Shown: positions 26,320-35,497, numbered from the stretch's first letter. The stretch: 64,000 nucleotides of DNA from Gammaproteobacteria bacterium (GCA_016707425.1 JADJHU010000002.1:1-64000), one strand, 5' to 3'. Notes: generated by a model not told the origin, from the sequence alone. Program-made: numbers and translations.

Positions 26320-27405
26320 TCAGTGCGCGAGAGTCACTTCGAGCAGGCGGTCGCCTGCGTAAGAGCCCACATACAGCCGGGGCCCCACAAGCAGACCGAT
26401 CGATGCCGGATGCAGCTCGCGGTTCCCGTACGCAAAGAGCCGCCGCACGCGCAGCGTCTGCGGGTCGATCGCGTCGACGTGGGATGGCACGAAGCACTCG
26501 GGTTCGTCACCCGTATCGCAGCGCAAGACCGTCAGGTCGCCGAGGTCGTTCATCCCGGTTGCGAGCAGTCGTCCGTCCCGCGTCCAGGAGAGATTATCCG
26601 GATGAGCAGTCGCCGCGGCACCCAGACGTGCGCCGTCCGGCAGCGACAGTTTGATGACCTCGTTCGAGCCCGTGGCAGCCACGAAGGCGTAGCGCGCGCG
26701 GGCGTCCGTCTGGATGCCATTTGGCATGGCTCCATCACTGCCGGGCAGGCGTGACCAGCCCGCCTGCGGATGCCAGCGCAGCACGTAGCCCGTATGCTCG
26801 CCGCGGTAGGCACGTGCCAGCGCCCCGGAGTCGCCGCGTTTCATCATCACCGTGACGAGGAACCCGCCGTCGGGCAGGGCCACGACATCGTTCAGGAAGG
26901 CGTCGCCTTCCGCGGGCACGCATCCGCGCCAGGCCAGAGCCACTCCGGTACGCGCGTGCTCGAGTGCAAAGATCTCGATCGATTCGCGTCCGCCATGATT
27001 CACGACGAGAAGCTGCCACTGCCCGTCACTCCGACGCGACAGGTGGATGCCGTGAGGCGAGAATTCCGCTCCGGGTTCGCGCGGGCAGCCCGCATCGCCC
27101 CACTTCTTCTCACCGCGCAGGGCGTTCTCCGGATAGAGACGTCGTACCGTGCGCGACTTCATGTCGAGGGCACTCAGTCGCCCCGGCCCGCTCGCCAGCC
27201 CGCCGAACTCACTGACGAGCAGCTCGCGACCGCCCGGCAGGCGCTCGAGATCCTCCGGTGACTGCAGCCCACAGATCGGCAGCACTCCGTGGACGCGCAC
27301 GCCGCATTCGCCGCCGGTTGCGGCCGGCGCCGCCAGCGCCCAACCAACGACGAAGAGTGCAGACCAGGCTGCCGCCAGGAGCACGGTCGCACGCAGGCCG
27401 ATCAT
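26320..27405 (-). CDS. Periplasmic SMP-30/paraoxonase-like beta-propeller protein
   Basis: Exported protein of 361 residues: a hydrophobic signal segment at 5-27, then repeated strands typical of a six-bladed SMP-30/arylesterase propeller (SPEDLERLPGGRELLVSEFGG, EFSPHGIHLS with His, NDVVALPDGGFLVT, MPNGIQTDARARYAFVAA, HPDNLSWTRDGRLLATGMND). Conserved Asn/Asp and His at the calcium and lactone site positions are visible. Likely reactions are lactone or ester hydrolysis in the periplasm. Its start overlaps the stop of the PQQ dehydrogenase (ATGA), which suggests it handles the lactone or aldehyde made by that enzyme. That link is inferred. Confidence 0.78.
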   Translation of the reverse strand: MIGLRATVLLAAAWSALFVVGWALAAPAATGGECGVRVHGVLPICGLQSPEDLERLPGGRELLVSEFGGLASGPGRLSALDMKSRTVRRLYPENALRGEKKWGDAGCPREPGAEFSPHGIHLSRRSDGQWQLLVVNHGGRESIEIFALEHARTGVALAWRGCVPAEGDAFLNDVVALPDGGFLVTVMMKRGDSGALARAYRGEHTGYVLRWHPQAGWSRLPGSDGAMPNGIQTDARARYAFVAATGSNEVIKLSLPDGARLGAAATAHPDNLSWTRDGRLLATGMNDLGDLTVLRCDTGDEPECFVPSHVDAIDPQTLRVRRLFAYGNRELHPASIGLLVGPRLYVGSYAGDRLLEVTLAH

Positions 27406-29240
27406 GGTCGCTTCACCCTGAACGCCAGCAGCACATTGCCACCCTGCCCGATGAAGCGTCCGTAACCTGAATTCACGAACAGCATGCCATCCGCCATCAC
27501 CGCACTGCCGCCATCGAGCGAGCCACCGGTCGCCGGCACGCCATTGACGGTGTCGTAGCGCCGTGCGGTGTCATAGTCCCAGAGAATGGCGCCGTCGCGC
27601 GTCGAATACGCGCGCAGATGCCCGTCGATCGAGCCCGAGAACACCACCCCCGGCATGACGCTCACCGCCGCCGACTGCGCCGCCGAGCAGTTCCTTGCGC
27701 CCCAGCTGCATCGGGCTTCGGGCGCGGGGGTATGCCACAGTCGCTCGCCCGTTGCGAGCCGCAGCGCCGTGAGCCCACCCTCCGTGCCCTCCTCCATGCC
27801 GAAGGTCGCGTCGGCCGAGGCCACGTAGACATTGTCTCCATCGGCCGCAGGACCCCACTCGATGCCGCCCGCCGGCCCACCACGGCCGACCTTGGTGCGC
27901 CACACGAGCGCGCCGCTGGCCGGGTCGAAGCCGTAGACATCGCCGGACTTCTGGCCGGCGATGACGATCTGACGCCCCCCACGCAGCGTACGCCGGATCG
28001 GTGAGCTGCCGAAATCCAGATCCGGGCCGATCTTCTGCGGACAGCTCCCCTGGCCGGGCGAGCGGCAGCCCATCAGAAAGTTGTCACCAGCGAGGGCCTG
28101 ATACACCCACCGCCGGGCACCCGTCATCAGATCGAGAGCGAGCACCGCATTCGCGGCATCCGCCGGAACATCGGTGTAGGAATTGCCCGTGCCGACGTAG
28201 AGCTGGCCACGAGCCGGGTCGAGCGTCGGCGCCGACCAGACTGCCCCGCCCGCCGGGCCGAGGAGCTGCACGCCGGCCGCATTCTTCCGATAAGGCTGCG
28301 GAGGCTGCTCGATGGTATGACTCTGCCAGATCAGGTGACCCGTGAGCGCATCGAGGACTGCGACGCTGCCGCGGAAACTGCAGCAGGCGTAGCTCGCCGA
28401 GCGCCCGACGCTCTCCTCGAAGGAAGACACCGGCACGTAGAGCCGCCCCGCGTGAACCACCGGCGCGCCGGTGATGCGCGCGGAAGGGTGGTGATCGAGC
28501 CTGGTCTTCCACAGGAGCTCGCCGCTGCCTGCATCCAGCGCGTAGACCTGTGCGGCCTCATCGCCAAAGAAGGCCGCGGCACGACCCACGCCGGGCCGCG
28601 GCGCCACGCTCACCGGGCTGCGCACACCGACCGGTGCGTCGAAGGTCCAGTGCGTGCAGCCGCTTGCGGGATCCAGAGCGTAGACCCGGCCGGTCGCACT
28701 GGTGACAAACAGGCGGTTGCCCGCAAGCGTCGGCTGCCCGTAGGTGCGTGTGCCGCGATAGCCATAGGCCCAGGCCAGCTCGAGCCTCGGCAGATCGCGC
28801 ACGGTGAAGCCCGGGCGCGGCTGATAATGCGAGTTGTCGAGATCGCGGCCCCAGCCGTTCCACTCGGGGCCACGCGTGGCGAGATGGAAATCGCTCTTTG
28901 CGCAGGTGTTGCGTTCCGGTGTGGCGGCACCCAGACCGAGGTCCTTCAAGGTCACGAAGATGGCGACGGCCTCGATGTCGCCCGGCGTGAGCCCCTGCGC
29001 CTGCGCCCGCATCGTGCCCGTGGTCAGGGCCCGGATGACCTCCTCGGGCGTGCGTGACTCGAGCACGGCACGCGTTGGCATGCGCTCCTGCGCGGTCTCG
29101 TGACAGGCGGCGCACCTCGATTCGTAAATGGCGTAACCGTCAGTGCCCGCTCCGGCGGCCGGCAGGCTCGCGACGAGCGCCGCGACGGCCGGCATCCAAG
29201 CCGTCGCCACCCGCTGGCGCGGGATCCGGATCTTCCTCAT
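27402..29240 (-). CDS. PQQ-dependent quinohemoprotein dehydrogenase, PVADH-like
   Basis: Exported enzyme of about 612 residues. After a signal peptide (start at 29240 behind an AGGA site) comes a cytochrome c domain with CAACHE (Cys43, Cys46, His47), then an eight-bladed PQQ propeller with repeated Ala/Gly-x-Asp-x-x-x-G-x-x-x-W motifs (YALDPASGCTHW; YALDAGSGELLW; YGFDPASGALVW). A vicinal Cys pair (SYACCSF) resembles the disulfide in PQQ alcohol dehydrogenases. The cytochrome-first order is that of polyvinyl-alcohol dehydrogenase. It would oxidise an alcohol in the periplasm and pass electrons through its heme. It is co-translated with the propeller protein downstream. The substrate may be the alcohol form of the compound degraded here; this is not shown by sequence. 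Confidence 0.88.
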   Translation of the reverse strand: MRKIRIPRQRVATAWMPAVAALVASLPAAGAGTDGYAIYESRCAACHETAQERMPTRAVLESRTPEEVIRALTTGTMRAQAQGLTPGDIEAVAIFVTLKDLGLGAATPERNTCAKSDFHLATRGPEWNGWGRDLDNSHYQPRPGFTVRDLPRLELAWAYGYRGTRTYGQPTLAGNRLFVTSATGRVYALDPASGCTHWTFDAPVGVRSPVSVAPRPGVGRAAAFFGDEAAQVYALDAGSGELLWKTRLDHHPSARITGAPVVHAGRLYVPVSSFEESVGRSASYACCSFRGSVAVLDALTGHLIWQSHTIEQPPQPYRKNAAGVQLLGPAGGAVWSAPTLDPARGQLYVGTGNSYTDVPADAANAVLALDLMTGARRWVYQALAGDNFLMGCRSPGQGSCPQKIGPDLDFGSSPIRRTLRGGRQIVIAGQKSGDVYGFDPASGALVWRTKVGRGGPAGGIEWGPAADGDNVYVASADATFGMEEGTEGGLTALRLATGERLWHTPAPEARCSWGARNCSAAQSAAVSVMPGVVFSGSIDGHLRAYSTRDGAILWDYDTARRYDTVNGVPATGGSLDGGSAVMADGMLFVNSGYGRFIGQGGNVLLAFRVKRP

Positions 29241-29394
29241 GGTCCTGTTCTCCGTCTGAATCGACGCCACACTGGAACTGCGCCTGCCGCCTGAAGAGCC
29301 GCGCCCGCATCCGGCGATTCTCCGGCTACCTTGCGGCAGGCAACAAGCTTAGCATCGGCCGTCGGGCCCTTCGGCGCCCCCTGCGGAGCCTCGC

Positions 29395-30381
29395 ATGAGC
29401 ACACGTCATCTCGTCGATCCGGCGCTGCGCGCCGCGCTCGACTTCTTCCCGCAAGCCCGGCTCACCGCAGAAACCCTGGCGACCGCCCGCGAGAGCATGC
29501 GGCTCATGATGCAGTCAGGCGCCTCCGCAACCCCGGCGTCCGCCGCACCGGACGTCGAGGTCAGGCAGCGACTCGTACGTGCACCCGAAGGCCATGAGGT
29601 CGGCCTGCTCGTCTACCGTCCACGCGGCCCCGCGCAGCTGCGCCCTGCCGTGCTGCACATCCATGGTGGCGGCTATGTGCTCGGCTCCATGTCCATGATG
29701 GATGGTGCCAACCGGCAGCTCGCCGCCGAGCTCGACTGCGTGGTCACTTCCGTCGACTACCGGCTCGCGCCCGAGACTCCGCATCCCGGGCCGATCGAGG
29801 ATTGCTACACGGCACTCCGCTGGGTGCATGCGAATGCGCAGAACCTGGGCATCGATGCGACGCGCCTAGCCATCAGCGGCGAGAGCGCCGGTGGAGGGCT
29901 CGCCGCGGCGCTCGCCCTGCTCGCGCGCGACCGCGGCGAGGTCCCCGTGATCTTCCAGCGGCTGATCTATCCCATGCTGGACGACCGCAGCTGCACCGAG
30001 AGCGACCCCAACCCCTTCACCGGTGAATTCGTCTGGACGCGTGCCGACAACCGCTTCGGGTGGCGGTCGCTCCTCGGGCACGAGCCGGGGGTGCCGGGCG
30101 TCTCGCCTTACGCCGCAGCGGCGCGCGCAGCGGATCTCGCCGGACTGGCCCCTGCCTTCATTTCTGTCGGCTCGCTCGATCTCTTCTTCGACGAGAATCT
30201 CGACTATGCGCGGCGCCTCGTGCGTGCGGGCGTGCCGACGGAGCTGCACGTCTATCCGGGTGCCTTCCACGGCTCCGATGTGGCCACGGGTGCGGCGCTC
30301 ACGATCGATGCCCAGCGCAGTGCGCGTGAGGCGCTGCGCAGGGCCTTCACCTGCGGGCCTGCTGGCGCAGCAGACACGTAA
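29395..30381 (+). CDS. Alpha/beta-hydrolase, hormone-sensitive-lipase family esterase
   Basis: Cytoplasmic esterase of 328 residues. It has the HGGG oxyanion motif at 90-93 (HIHGGGYVLGS), the nucleophile elbow GESAGGG with Ser164, an Asp in VGSLDLFFDEN near 258, and the His in PGAFHGSD near 289. These mark the HSL (family IV) group, which hydrolyses short esters, including acetyl esters of steroids and terpenes. There is no signal peptide. It is a lone plus-strand gene, divergent from the PQQ dehydrogenase with 154 bases between, which must hold both promoters. No clear -10/-35 pair was found there. Confidence 0.87.
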   Translation: MSTRHLVDPALRAALDFFPQARLTAETLATARESMRLMMQSGASATPASAAPDVEVRQRLVRAPEGHEVGLLVYRPRGPAQLRPAVLHIHGGGYVLGSMSMMDGANRQLAAELDCVVTSVDYRLAPETPHPGPIEDCYTALRWVHANAQNLGIDATRLAISGESAGGGLAAALALLARDRGEVPVIFQRLIYPMLDDRSCTESDPNPFTGEFVWTRADNRFGWRSLLGHEPGVPGVSPYAAAARAADLAGLAPAFISVGSLDLFFDENLDYARRLVRAGVPTELHVYPGAFHGSDVATGAALTIDAQRSAREALRRAFTCGPAGAADT

Positions 30382-30410
30382 ACACCGATCGGCGGGTTCT
30401 GCGGGCGGCC

Positions 30411-32201
30411 TTACGCGCTGGCGGGCTTTCCCAGGAAGAAGCGCTCCGGATCGAAGACTCGCAGCAGAGCGAGTTCCTCGGCGCTCGCCGGCGCCAGTTC
30501 CTCGAGATCCCCGGCGACTTGCAGCGCCCAACCGCAGCGCCCGCGGATGTCCGCCACCGCCTGCTCCCGATCACGGCCGGCTGCGGCGAAGTAGCCGGTG
30601 AGGACGAGTTCCTCGCCATCCCGCTTCTCGAAGCGTCCGAGCGTCGAGATGACACAGCGAATCCTGGCACCGGGGCTCGTGACATAGCTGGCCTTGTCCA
30701 CGAAGGTCTGCGTTCGCTGGACAGCCACCACCACGGTTTCGGCCGCCGAGGTGACGATGTCGTTCGCGCCGCCGGAGCCCACCAGGAACTCGCCGCTTGC
30801 GGTGCGCGTGGAGTTGACGTTGCCGAAGCGGTCGATTTCTCCGGCGCCGATGGCGCCCACGCAGGTATTCATGCCGCCGCAACCATGCAGGCCGAGCGCT
30901 TCGAAGACATCGGTAAGCTGGGTGCAGGTCGGCAGATTGCGATAGCTCGTCAGGAAGGGATCGCTCGGCCGCGGATCGAAGCCGTACATGCCGGTCTCCG
31001 CGAGCAGGGCAAGCTCGATGCCCTCGTCGCGCAAGCGGTGCGCGGCGAGCCAGCACATGAGAGAGGCCTGTCCCGCACCGGCGAGCACCGTCCGGTAACC
31101 CTGCAGGGCGACGCGCCGCGCGAGCTCCCGGGCGGCCTGCACGATCATTTCCTCGACGCTTCCTGCCGCGCCTGCGCGATCCAGGCTCGCGGCATGTAAC
31201 TCGAGCTCATCGCGCCAGGAGTCGGGCTCCGCTGCCCTGTGGATCACCTGCAGCCGGCGCGGCCCGAGTTTCGCGAGATAGGCCTCGTGATCCGCGAGAT
31301 CCAGGATCCACTCCCGTGTCCAGGCATCGTAGCGCTCCCTGCTGCGCTGCGCTTCCCGATGTTCGCGCATGAACGCGTAGTCATTGGCATAGGCGCGCAG
31401 TTCCGGTATGCCGGCGCTGTAGTTGCCGTAAGGATGCGATCCATAGGGTACTTCGGTCACCGAGAGAACGATCTCCGCAGGGATGCGCACGAGGTGCGAG
31501 TGGCGGCGGATGAAATCGGTCGGGACGATCCGGTGTGCCGTGAGCACGACGCCCTCCCGAGCCGCGAGCGCGCCGTAGACATTTTCCTGATAGGGCGGAA
31601 AGCACACGGCGTTGCCTGCGCGATCCGCGGCCCACACGTGCACGAAGGCGATGTCCGGCTGATAGGCCCGGACCACCCCCTGCACCCCGCCCGGCGAGAA
31701 GGGATCGGGCACCTCGGCGTAAGCACCCGCGGCCCGGTTCTCCCCGGCGAGCGAACTGCCGACGATGGAGCGTGTCGTCAGGAAGGGCACTCCCATGGCG
31801 CCGGCCAGCAGGCGCTGGGAGATCGTGAGCATGGTCCAGTTCTCGATCTCGAAGTCACCGCGTTCCAGCGCCCAGCGCGTGATCGGGCTCGGTCCCGGTG
31901 TCGGATAGCCTTCGCCGGCGAAGGAGACCACGGCTTTCCGCAGCAGCCCGAGATGGGCGAGCTGCAGATAACTGCCGCTCAACGCCGAGGAGACGAACTC
32001 GAATCCGGGGCGCTTCCCCGCGAACTGACGGCAGAGCTCGTACATGGCAGCCTGCGGCCGCGCCTGCATGGTCACGGGGTCGATCTTCATGCCGGGCCGC
32101 ACGAAGCGCCGGATGGCCTCGGCCAGGTCCATGCGCCTGTCGACAGCGTTGTCGTGAACCGCGGAGATCCTCTGTTCGATGAGCTCCCGCCACAGACTCA
32201 C
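30411..32201 (-). CDS. Fused alpha-beta CoA-transferase (IpdAB-like, class I)
   Basis: Single chain of about 596 residues joining the two subunits of a class I CoA-transferase. The alpha half begins DLAEAIRRFVRPGMKIDPVTMQ and contains VPFLTTRSIVGSSLAGENRAAG and HVWAADRAGNAVCFPPYQEN. The beta half (from about 370) has YRTVLAGAGQASLMCWLAAHRL, ELALLAETGMYGFDP, whose Glu is where the class keeps its catalytic residue, and RFGNVNSTRT. It resembles IpdAB and glutaconate CoA-transferase but is fused and separate from the ipdA/ipdB pair. The GTG start at 32201 has a GGGAGG site. Last gene of the ketone-carboxylase operon. It could put CoA on the carboxylated product or hydrolyse a cyclic 1,3-diketone; the sequence cannot decide. 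Confidence 0.82.
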   Translation of the reverse strand: MSLWRELIEQRISAVHDNAVDRRMDLAEAIRRFVRPGMKIDPVTMQARPQAAMYELCRQFAGKRPGFEFVSSALSGSYLQLAHLGLLRKAVVSFAGEGYPTPGPSPITRWALERGDFEIENWTMLTISQRLLAGAMGVPFLTTRSIVGSSLAGENRAAGAYAEVPDPFSPGGVQGVVRAYQPDIAFVHVWAADRAGNAVCFPPYQENVYGALAAREGVVLTAHRIVPTDFIRRHSHLVRIPAEIVLSVTEVPYGSHPYGNYSAGIPELRAYANDYAFMREHREAQRSRERYDAWTREWILDLADHEAYLAKLGPRRLQVIHRAAEPDSWRDELELHAASLDRAGAAGSVEEMIVQAARELARRVALQGYRTVLAGAGQASLMCWLAAHRLRDEGIELALLAETGMYGFDPRPSDPFLTSYRNLPTCTQLTDVFEALGLHGCGGMNTCVGAIGAGEIDRFGNVNSTRTASGEFLVGSGGANDIVTSAAETVVVAVQRTQTFVDKASYVTSPGARIRCVISTLGRFEKRDGEELVLTGYFAAAGRDREQAVADIRGRCGWALQVAGDLEELAPASAEELALLRVFDPERFFLGKPASA

Positions 32202-32226
32202 GACGGCCTCCCTGCCCGGCTTCCCG

Positions 32227-33216
32227 TCACGCGCCCGCGCACAGCCGCGCGCGGGCACCGGCGAACTGCGTCTGCAGCTCCGCCACGAGGGCGGCAACGC
32301 TCGGGACGTCGCCGATGGCTCCGACGCCGTGACCCGCACTCCAGATGTCCTTCCAGGTCTTGGCACCCACGGTGCGGGAGCCGTCCGCGCTCGTGAAGGC
32401 CATCTGTGCCGTCTCGCTCTTCTCCCGCACCAGGTTGTCGGGATCGAGGCCGGCCGCGCGGATCGAGGGCTTCAGGTAATTGCCGTGAGCGCTGGAAAAA
32501 TAAGGCGTATAGAGGATGTCGCTCGCGCTCGATTCGAGGATCATCCGCTTGTAGGCCGGTGGGGCGTTGGCTTCCTCCGTGGCAATGAACCGCGTCCCCA
32601 TATAGGCCATGTCCGCACCCATCGCCAGCGCGGCCAGGATGTGCTCGCCACGCGTCACGCTGCCCGCCAGCACGACGAGTCCGTCGTAGATGCGACGCAC
32701 CTCGCTCACGAGCGCCATCGGGTTGATCGCACCCGAGTGGCCTCCCGCCCCCGCAGCCACGAGGATGAGGCCGTCCACGCCTGCCTCGAGTGCTTTCTCG
32801 GCGTGACGGATGTTGGTGACATCGTGCAGCACACGCCCTCCCCAGGCATGAATGCGCGGGACGTATTCGCCAGGCGCTCTCAGGCTCGTGATGACCAGCG
32901 GCACCCGGTGGCGTTGCAGCACATCGAAGTCCGCATCGAGGCGCGCGTTCGTCTTGTGCACGATCTGATTGACGGCAAAGGGCGCCACCTTTGCCTGCGG
33001 GTTCGCGGCGCGAAAGGCGGCGAGGCGGTTCGTCAGTTCGCTCAGCCACTGGTCCAGCGCACCGTCTCCCCGTGCATTGAGCGCGGGAAAGGAGCCGATG
33101 ATGCCGTTCACGCACTGCGCAAAGACGAGCGGCAGGGTCGAGACGATGAACATCGGTGAACAGAGCACGGGCAGCGCGAGCCGTCCGGCGAGAGACGAGG
33201 GAATAGGCACAGTCAC
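32227..33216 (-). CDS. Nitronate-monooxygenase-fold flavoprotein, IpdC-like
   Basis: FMN-binding barrel protein of about 329 residues: LALPVLCSPMFIVS at the N-terminus, GIIGSFPALNARG, VLHDVTNIRHAEKALEAGVDGLILVAAGAGGHSG with the family His, LVVLAGSVTRGEHILAALAMGADMAYMGTRFIATEEANAP, and a C-terminal tail with WSAGHGVGAIGDVPSVAALV. Members act as nitronate oxidases, enoyl reductases or, like IpdC, on CoA-bound ring intermediates. It neighbours an IpdAB-like transferase just as ipdC neighbours ipdAB, which suggests a ring CoA-thioester substrate. The GTG start at 33216 overlaps the dehydrogenase stop (GTGA). Confidence 0.82.
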   Translation of the reverse strand: MTVPIPSSLAGRLALPVLCSPMFIVSTLPLVFAQCVNGIIGSFPALNARGDGALDQWLSELTNRLAAFRAANPQAKVAPFAVNQIVHKTNARLDADFDVLQRHRVPLVITSLRAPGEYVPRIHAWGGRVLHDVTNIRHAEKALEAGVDGLILVAAGAGGHSGAINPMALVSEVRRIYDGLVVLAGSVTRGEHILAALAMGADMAYMGTRFIATEEANAPPAYKRMILESSASDILYTPYFSSAHGNYLKPSIRAAGLDPDNLVREKSETAQMAFTSADGSRTVGAKTWKDIWSAGHGVGAIGDVPSVAALVAELQTQFAGARARLCAGA

Positions 33217-34382
33217 TCCACTGGCGTGAACGGATCCGGGATGGTTCTGGGCAGGTCGCGGTCGAGCACATCGGCGGCGATGAGCTGCTCGAGGTAGCGG
33301 GAGTCCCACCAGTTCAGCTGCAGCTGCTTGGCACGCCGGTAGTAGAGCTGAATGTCATAGTCCAGCGTGAAGCCAATCCCCCCGTGAACCTGCTGCGCCA
33401 TGTGCGTGATGTCCCGAAACGCCTTGCAGCAGAACAACTTCGCCATCGGCGCCAGACGCCGGATGTCCTTGCCACGGTCATGCGCCCACGCCGCCTCATA
33501 GGCCAGCACCTTCGCCCCCTCGGCCACAGGCGCCGCATCCGACATGTAGTGCGCCAGCGCCTGAAATGCCCCGATCGGCTTGCCAAACTGCTGGCGGTCC
33601 TTCGAATACTGCACCGTGATCTCCAGCGCCCGGTTCGCCCCCCCGGCCGCCCACGCCGCCAGCAGAATGATCCCCCGGTACATCGCCGCTTCCCACGTCC
33701 CCCAGCCACTGCCCGCCGCCCCCACTCGCGCACTCGCCGGCACGGCCACCTCCTCGAAGCCCACCCGGTACTGGGTGTCGGAGGCCATGGACTTCTGCTG
33801 CTCGAACGTGAGCCCTTTGGCACCCACCTCCACGAGGAAGAGATCGACCCCCGTCGGCCCCTCACCCGTGCGCGCCAGCACCAGCAGCTGCTGCGCCGCC
33901 TTCGCATGAAATACGTGGCGCTTCACACCCCTCAGCCGGTAACCATCACCGCTGCGCTTCGCGAGCAGCTGCACGCCCTCGGGACCGTAGCCACCATCGG
34001 GCTCGAGCCAGGCAGGCACGATGATCGTCTCGCCGCCGCCAAGTGCCGCCAGCAGCGCCTTCTTCTGCGCCTCGCTGCCCCCCTCCCGGATCGCCAGCAC
34101 GCTCATCACCGCACTGCCAAAGTGCGGCCCCGGAGCAAGTGCGCGTCCGAACTCCTCGTAGATGACTACACAGCTCAGCAGATCCAGCCCGAGGCCGCCA
34201 TGCTCCTCCGGCACCAGGATGCCCATGAGCCCGGCCTCGCGCATGCGCCTCCAGAGCGTCCCGGGTACGCCGATGGGATCGTTCTCCATCTGTCGCACCA
34301 CGTCCACCCCGCTGGCATCCCGGCACAGCGCCTGCGTCGTCTCACGCAGCATCTCCTGCTCTTCTGTGAATTTCAGATCCAT
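33213..34382 (-). CDS. Acyl-CoA dehydrogenase, beta-type subunit
   Basis: Acyl-CoA dehydrogenase of 389 residues: MDLKFTEEQEMLRETTQALC, PEEHGGLGLDLLSCVVIYEEFGRA, DRQQFGKPIGAFQALAHYMSD with flavin contacts, and HMAQQVHGGIGFTLDYDIQLYYRRAKQ. At the place of the alpha-subunit FERG Glu it reads MYRGIILLAAW, so the catalytic base is missing, as in beta subunits. Its likely alpha partner (35498-36679) is separated from it by two hot-dog genes. Its codons favour GGG and GCG. Exact substrate unknown; part of the ketone-carboxylase operon. Confidence 0.88.
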   Translation of the reverse strand: MDLKFTEEQEMLRETTQALCRDASGVDVVRQMENDPIGVPGTLWRRMREAGLMGILVPEEHGGLGLDLLSCVVIYEEFGRALAPGPHFGSAVMSVLAIREGGSEAQKKALLAALGGGETIIVPAWLEPDGGYGPEGVQLLAKRSGDGYRLRGVKRHVFHAKAAQQLLVLARTGEGPTGVDLFLVEVGAKGLTFEQQKSMASDTQYRVGFEEVAVPASARVGAAGSGWGTWEAAMYRGIILLAAWAAGGANRALEITVQYSKDRQQFGKPIGAFQALAHYMSDAAPVAEGAKVLAYEAAWAHDRGKDIRRLAPMAKLFCCKAFRDITHMAQQVHGGIGFTLDYDIQLYYRRAKQLQLNWWDSRYLEQLIAADVLDRDLPRTIPDPFTPVE

Positions 34383-34440
34383 CTCGGGCCTCGGGGTAAA
34401 ACTGTGTGCCTCGTAAGGTCGGCATCCGTCTGCGAAAAGC

Positions 34441-34923
34441 TCAGGGCTTCCAGCGATCGCCGTGGCGCTCCCAGGGGTTGTCTCCGGCGTCAGCCGGCAG
34501 CGCGAAGCGCGCCTGGCACTCGGTATTGACCTTCCCACCGACCGACACCGCGAGGTCGAGATCGATCCAGCAGCAGCCGGTGTCATCCACCGACTTGCGC
34601 ACGACACGGCCACTGAGCGTCATGGTGTCGCCGGGGAACACGGGGATCTTCATCTTGAACTTCATCTTGCCGAGCCGGCCCTTCGGGCCGGTCCAGTCGG
34701 TGACAAAGCGCTGGAACCAGGCGGCATTGGTCGGCGTGTTGATGAAGATGTCCTTCGTGCCGTTACGGTTGATGGCGAAATCCTTGTCGTGATGCATCGG
34801 GCGCCAGTCGCGGCTGGCAATCGCACCGAGCACCACGGTGGTCGCCGTCACGGGGTGCACCAGAGGGGACAGCGCCTGCCCTTCTTCGACTTCGGCGAAA
34901 ATGAGGCTGCGGACCGCGCTCAT
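34441..34923 (-). CDS. MaoC-like hot-dog hydratase, subunit 2
   Basis: Hot-dog-fold protein of 160 residues. VEEGQALSPLVHPVTATTVVLGAIASRDWRPMHHDKDFAI contains the Asp and His/His at the hydratase catalytic site; TPTNAAWFQRFVTDWTG and FPGDTMTLSGRVV follow. It pairs with the next upstream hot-dog gene (four-base overlap), in the manner of heteromeric hydratases such as ChsH1/ChsH2. In this pair the catalytic residues lie on this subunit. It would hydrate the 2-enoyl-CoA made by the flanking dehydrogenase pair. The start at 34923 is set by the overlap with the upstream stop. Confidence 0.83.
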   Translation of the reverse strand: MSAVRSLIFAEVEEGQALSPLVHPVTATTVVLGAIASRDWRPMHHDKDFAINRNGTKDIFINTPTNAAWFQRFVTDWTGPKGRLGKMKFKMKIPVFPGDTMTLSGRVVRKSVDDTGCCWIDLDLAVSVGGKVNTECQARFALPADAGDNPWERHGDRWKP

Positions 34924-35444
34924 CGCCCCCCCTTGATGTAAATGAGGAAATTGTAGGTGTCGGTGCCGCACCACTCGCCACGCTGGTTGACCGTCTCGAT
35001 TTCCATGACGCAGTAGCGCCCGCGGCCCAGCCTCGCGTCCCTGAGCTCGCTGATCGAGCGGCAATACTGGCTGATCGTCAGGACGTCGCCGATACGCACA
35101 GGCTCGCCAAAGGTCGCCTCGTTGCTGGCCACGATGCCCTCGGGCAGACCCAGCATGTCCTTGATGTCGAAATACAGCTGCATCGGCCGGCGGTCACCAA
35201 TGGCGCCGGGCGCCCAGTGGTGCCGCTTGAACCAGACCGAGAGCATCGCCGGGGGCGTGATCTGCCCGCCGGTGAGTTCCCGCGCCACGGCCGGATCCCA
35301 GTACAACGGATTGCCGTCCTGCACCGCGGCACACATGCTGTAGACATACCCGATCTCGATCGGGAATTCCGTCTGCTCCACGTAATGTGGCTTGTTCATG
35401 AGGTCACGCACTGCCGCAGGCAGGTCGCTCGCCATCTCAGTCAT
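34920..35444 (-). CDS. MaoC-like hot-dog hydratase, subunit 1 (FAS1-like dehydratase domain)
   Basis: Hot-dog protein of 174 residues of the FAS1/MaoC N-terminal type: MNKPHYVEQTEFPIEIGYVYSMCAAVQDGNPLYWDPAVA and ITPPAMLSVWFKRHHWAPG, with GLPEGIVASNEATFGEPVRIGDVLTI and TYNFLIYIKGGR at the end. These domains usually shape the CoA/acyl tunnel and partner a catalytic hot-dog subunit, here the gene at 34441. It starts at 35444 behind AGGACAGAG. The pair lies between two halves of an acyl-CoA dehydrogenase, so a dehydrogenation-hydration sequence on one substrate is likely. Confidence 0.83.
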   Translation of the reverse strand: MTEMASDLPAAVRDLMNKPHYVEQTEFPIEIGYVYSMCAAVQDGNPLYWDPAVARELTGGQITPPAMLSVWFKRHHWAPGAIGDRRPMQLYFDIKDMLGLPEGIVASNEATFGEPVRIGDVLTISQYCRSISELRDARLGRGRYCVMEIETVNQRGEWCGTDTYNFLIYIKGGR

Positions 35445-35497
35445 CTCTGTCCTGCTCCGTTACGACGCGCTGCCGGTCCGACGCCAGCCATGATGGG

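Noticed and set aside
29241..29394. Divergent promoter region of the PQQ dehydrogenase and the esterase
   Set aside because: TAGCAT and TTG-containing hexamers exist but with wrong spacing; no promoter call is justified.
30382..30410. Possible terminator between the converging esterase and CoA-transferase genes
   Set aside because: Only GC-rich sequence without stable symmetric arms or a T-run.
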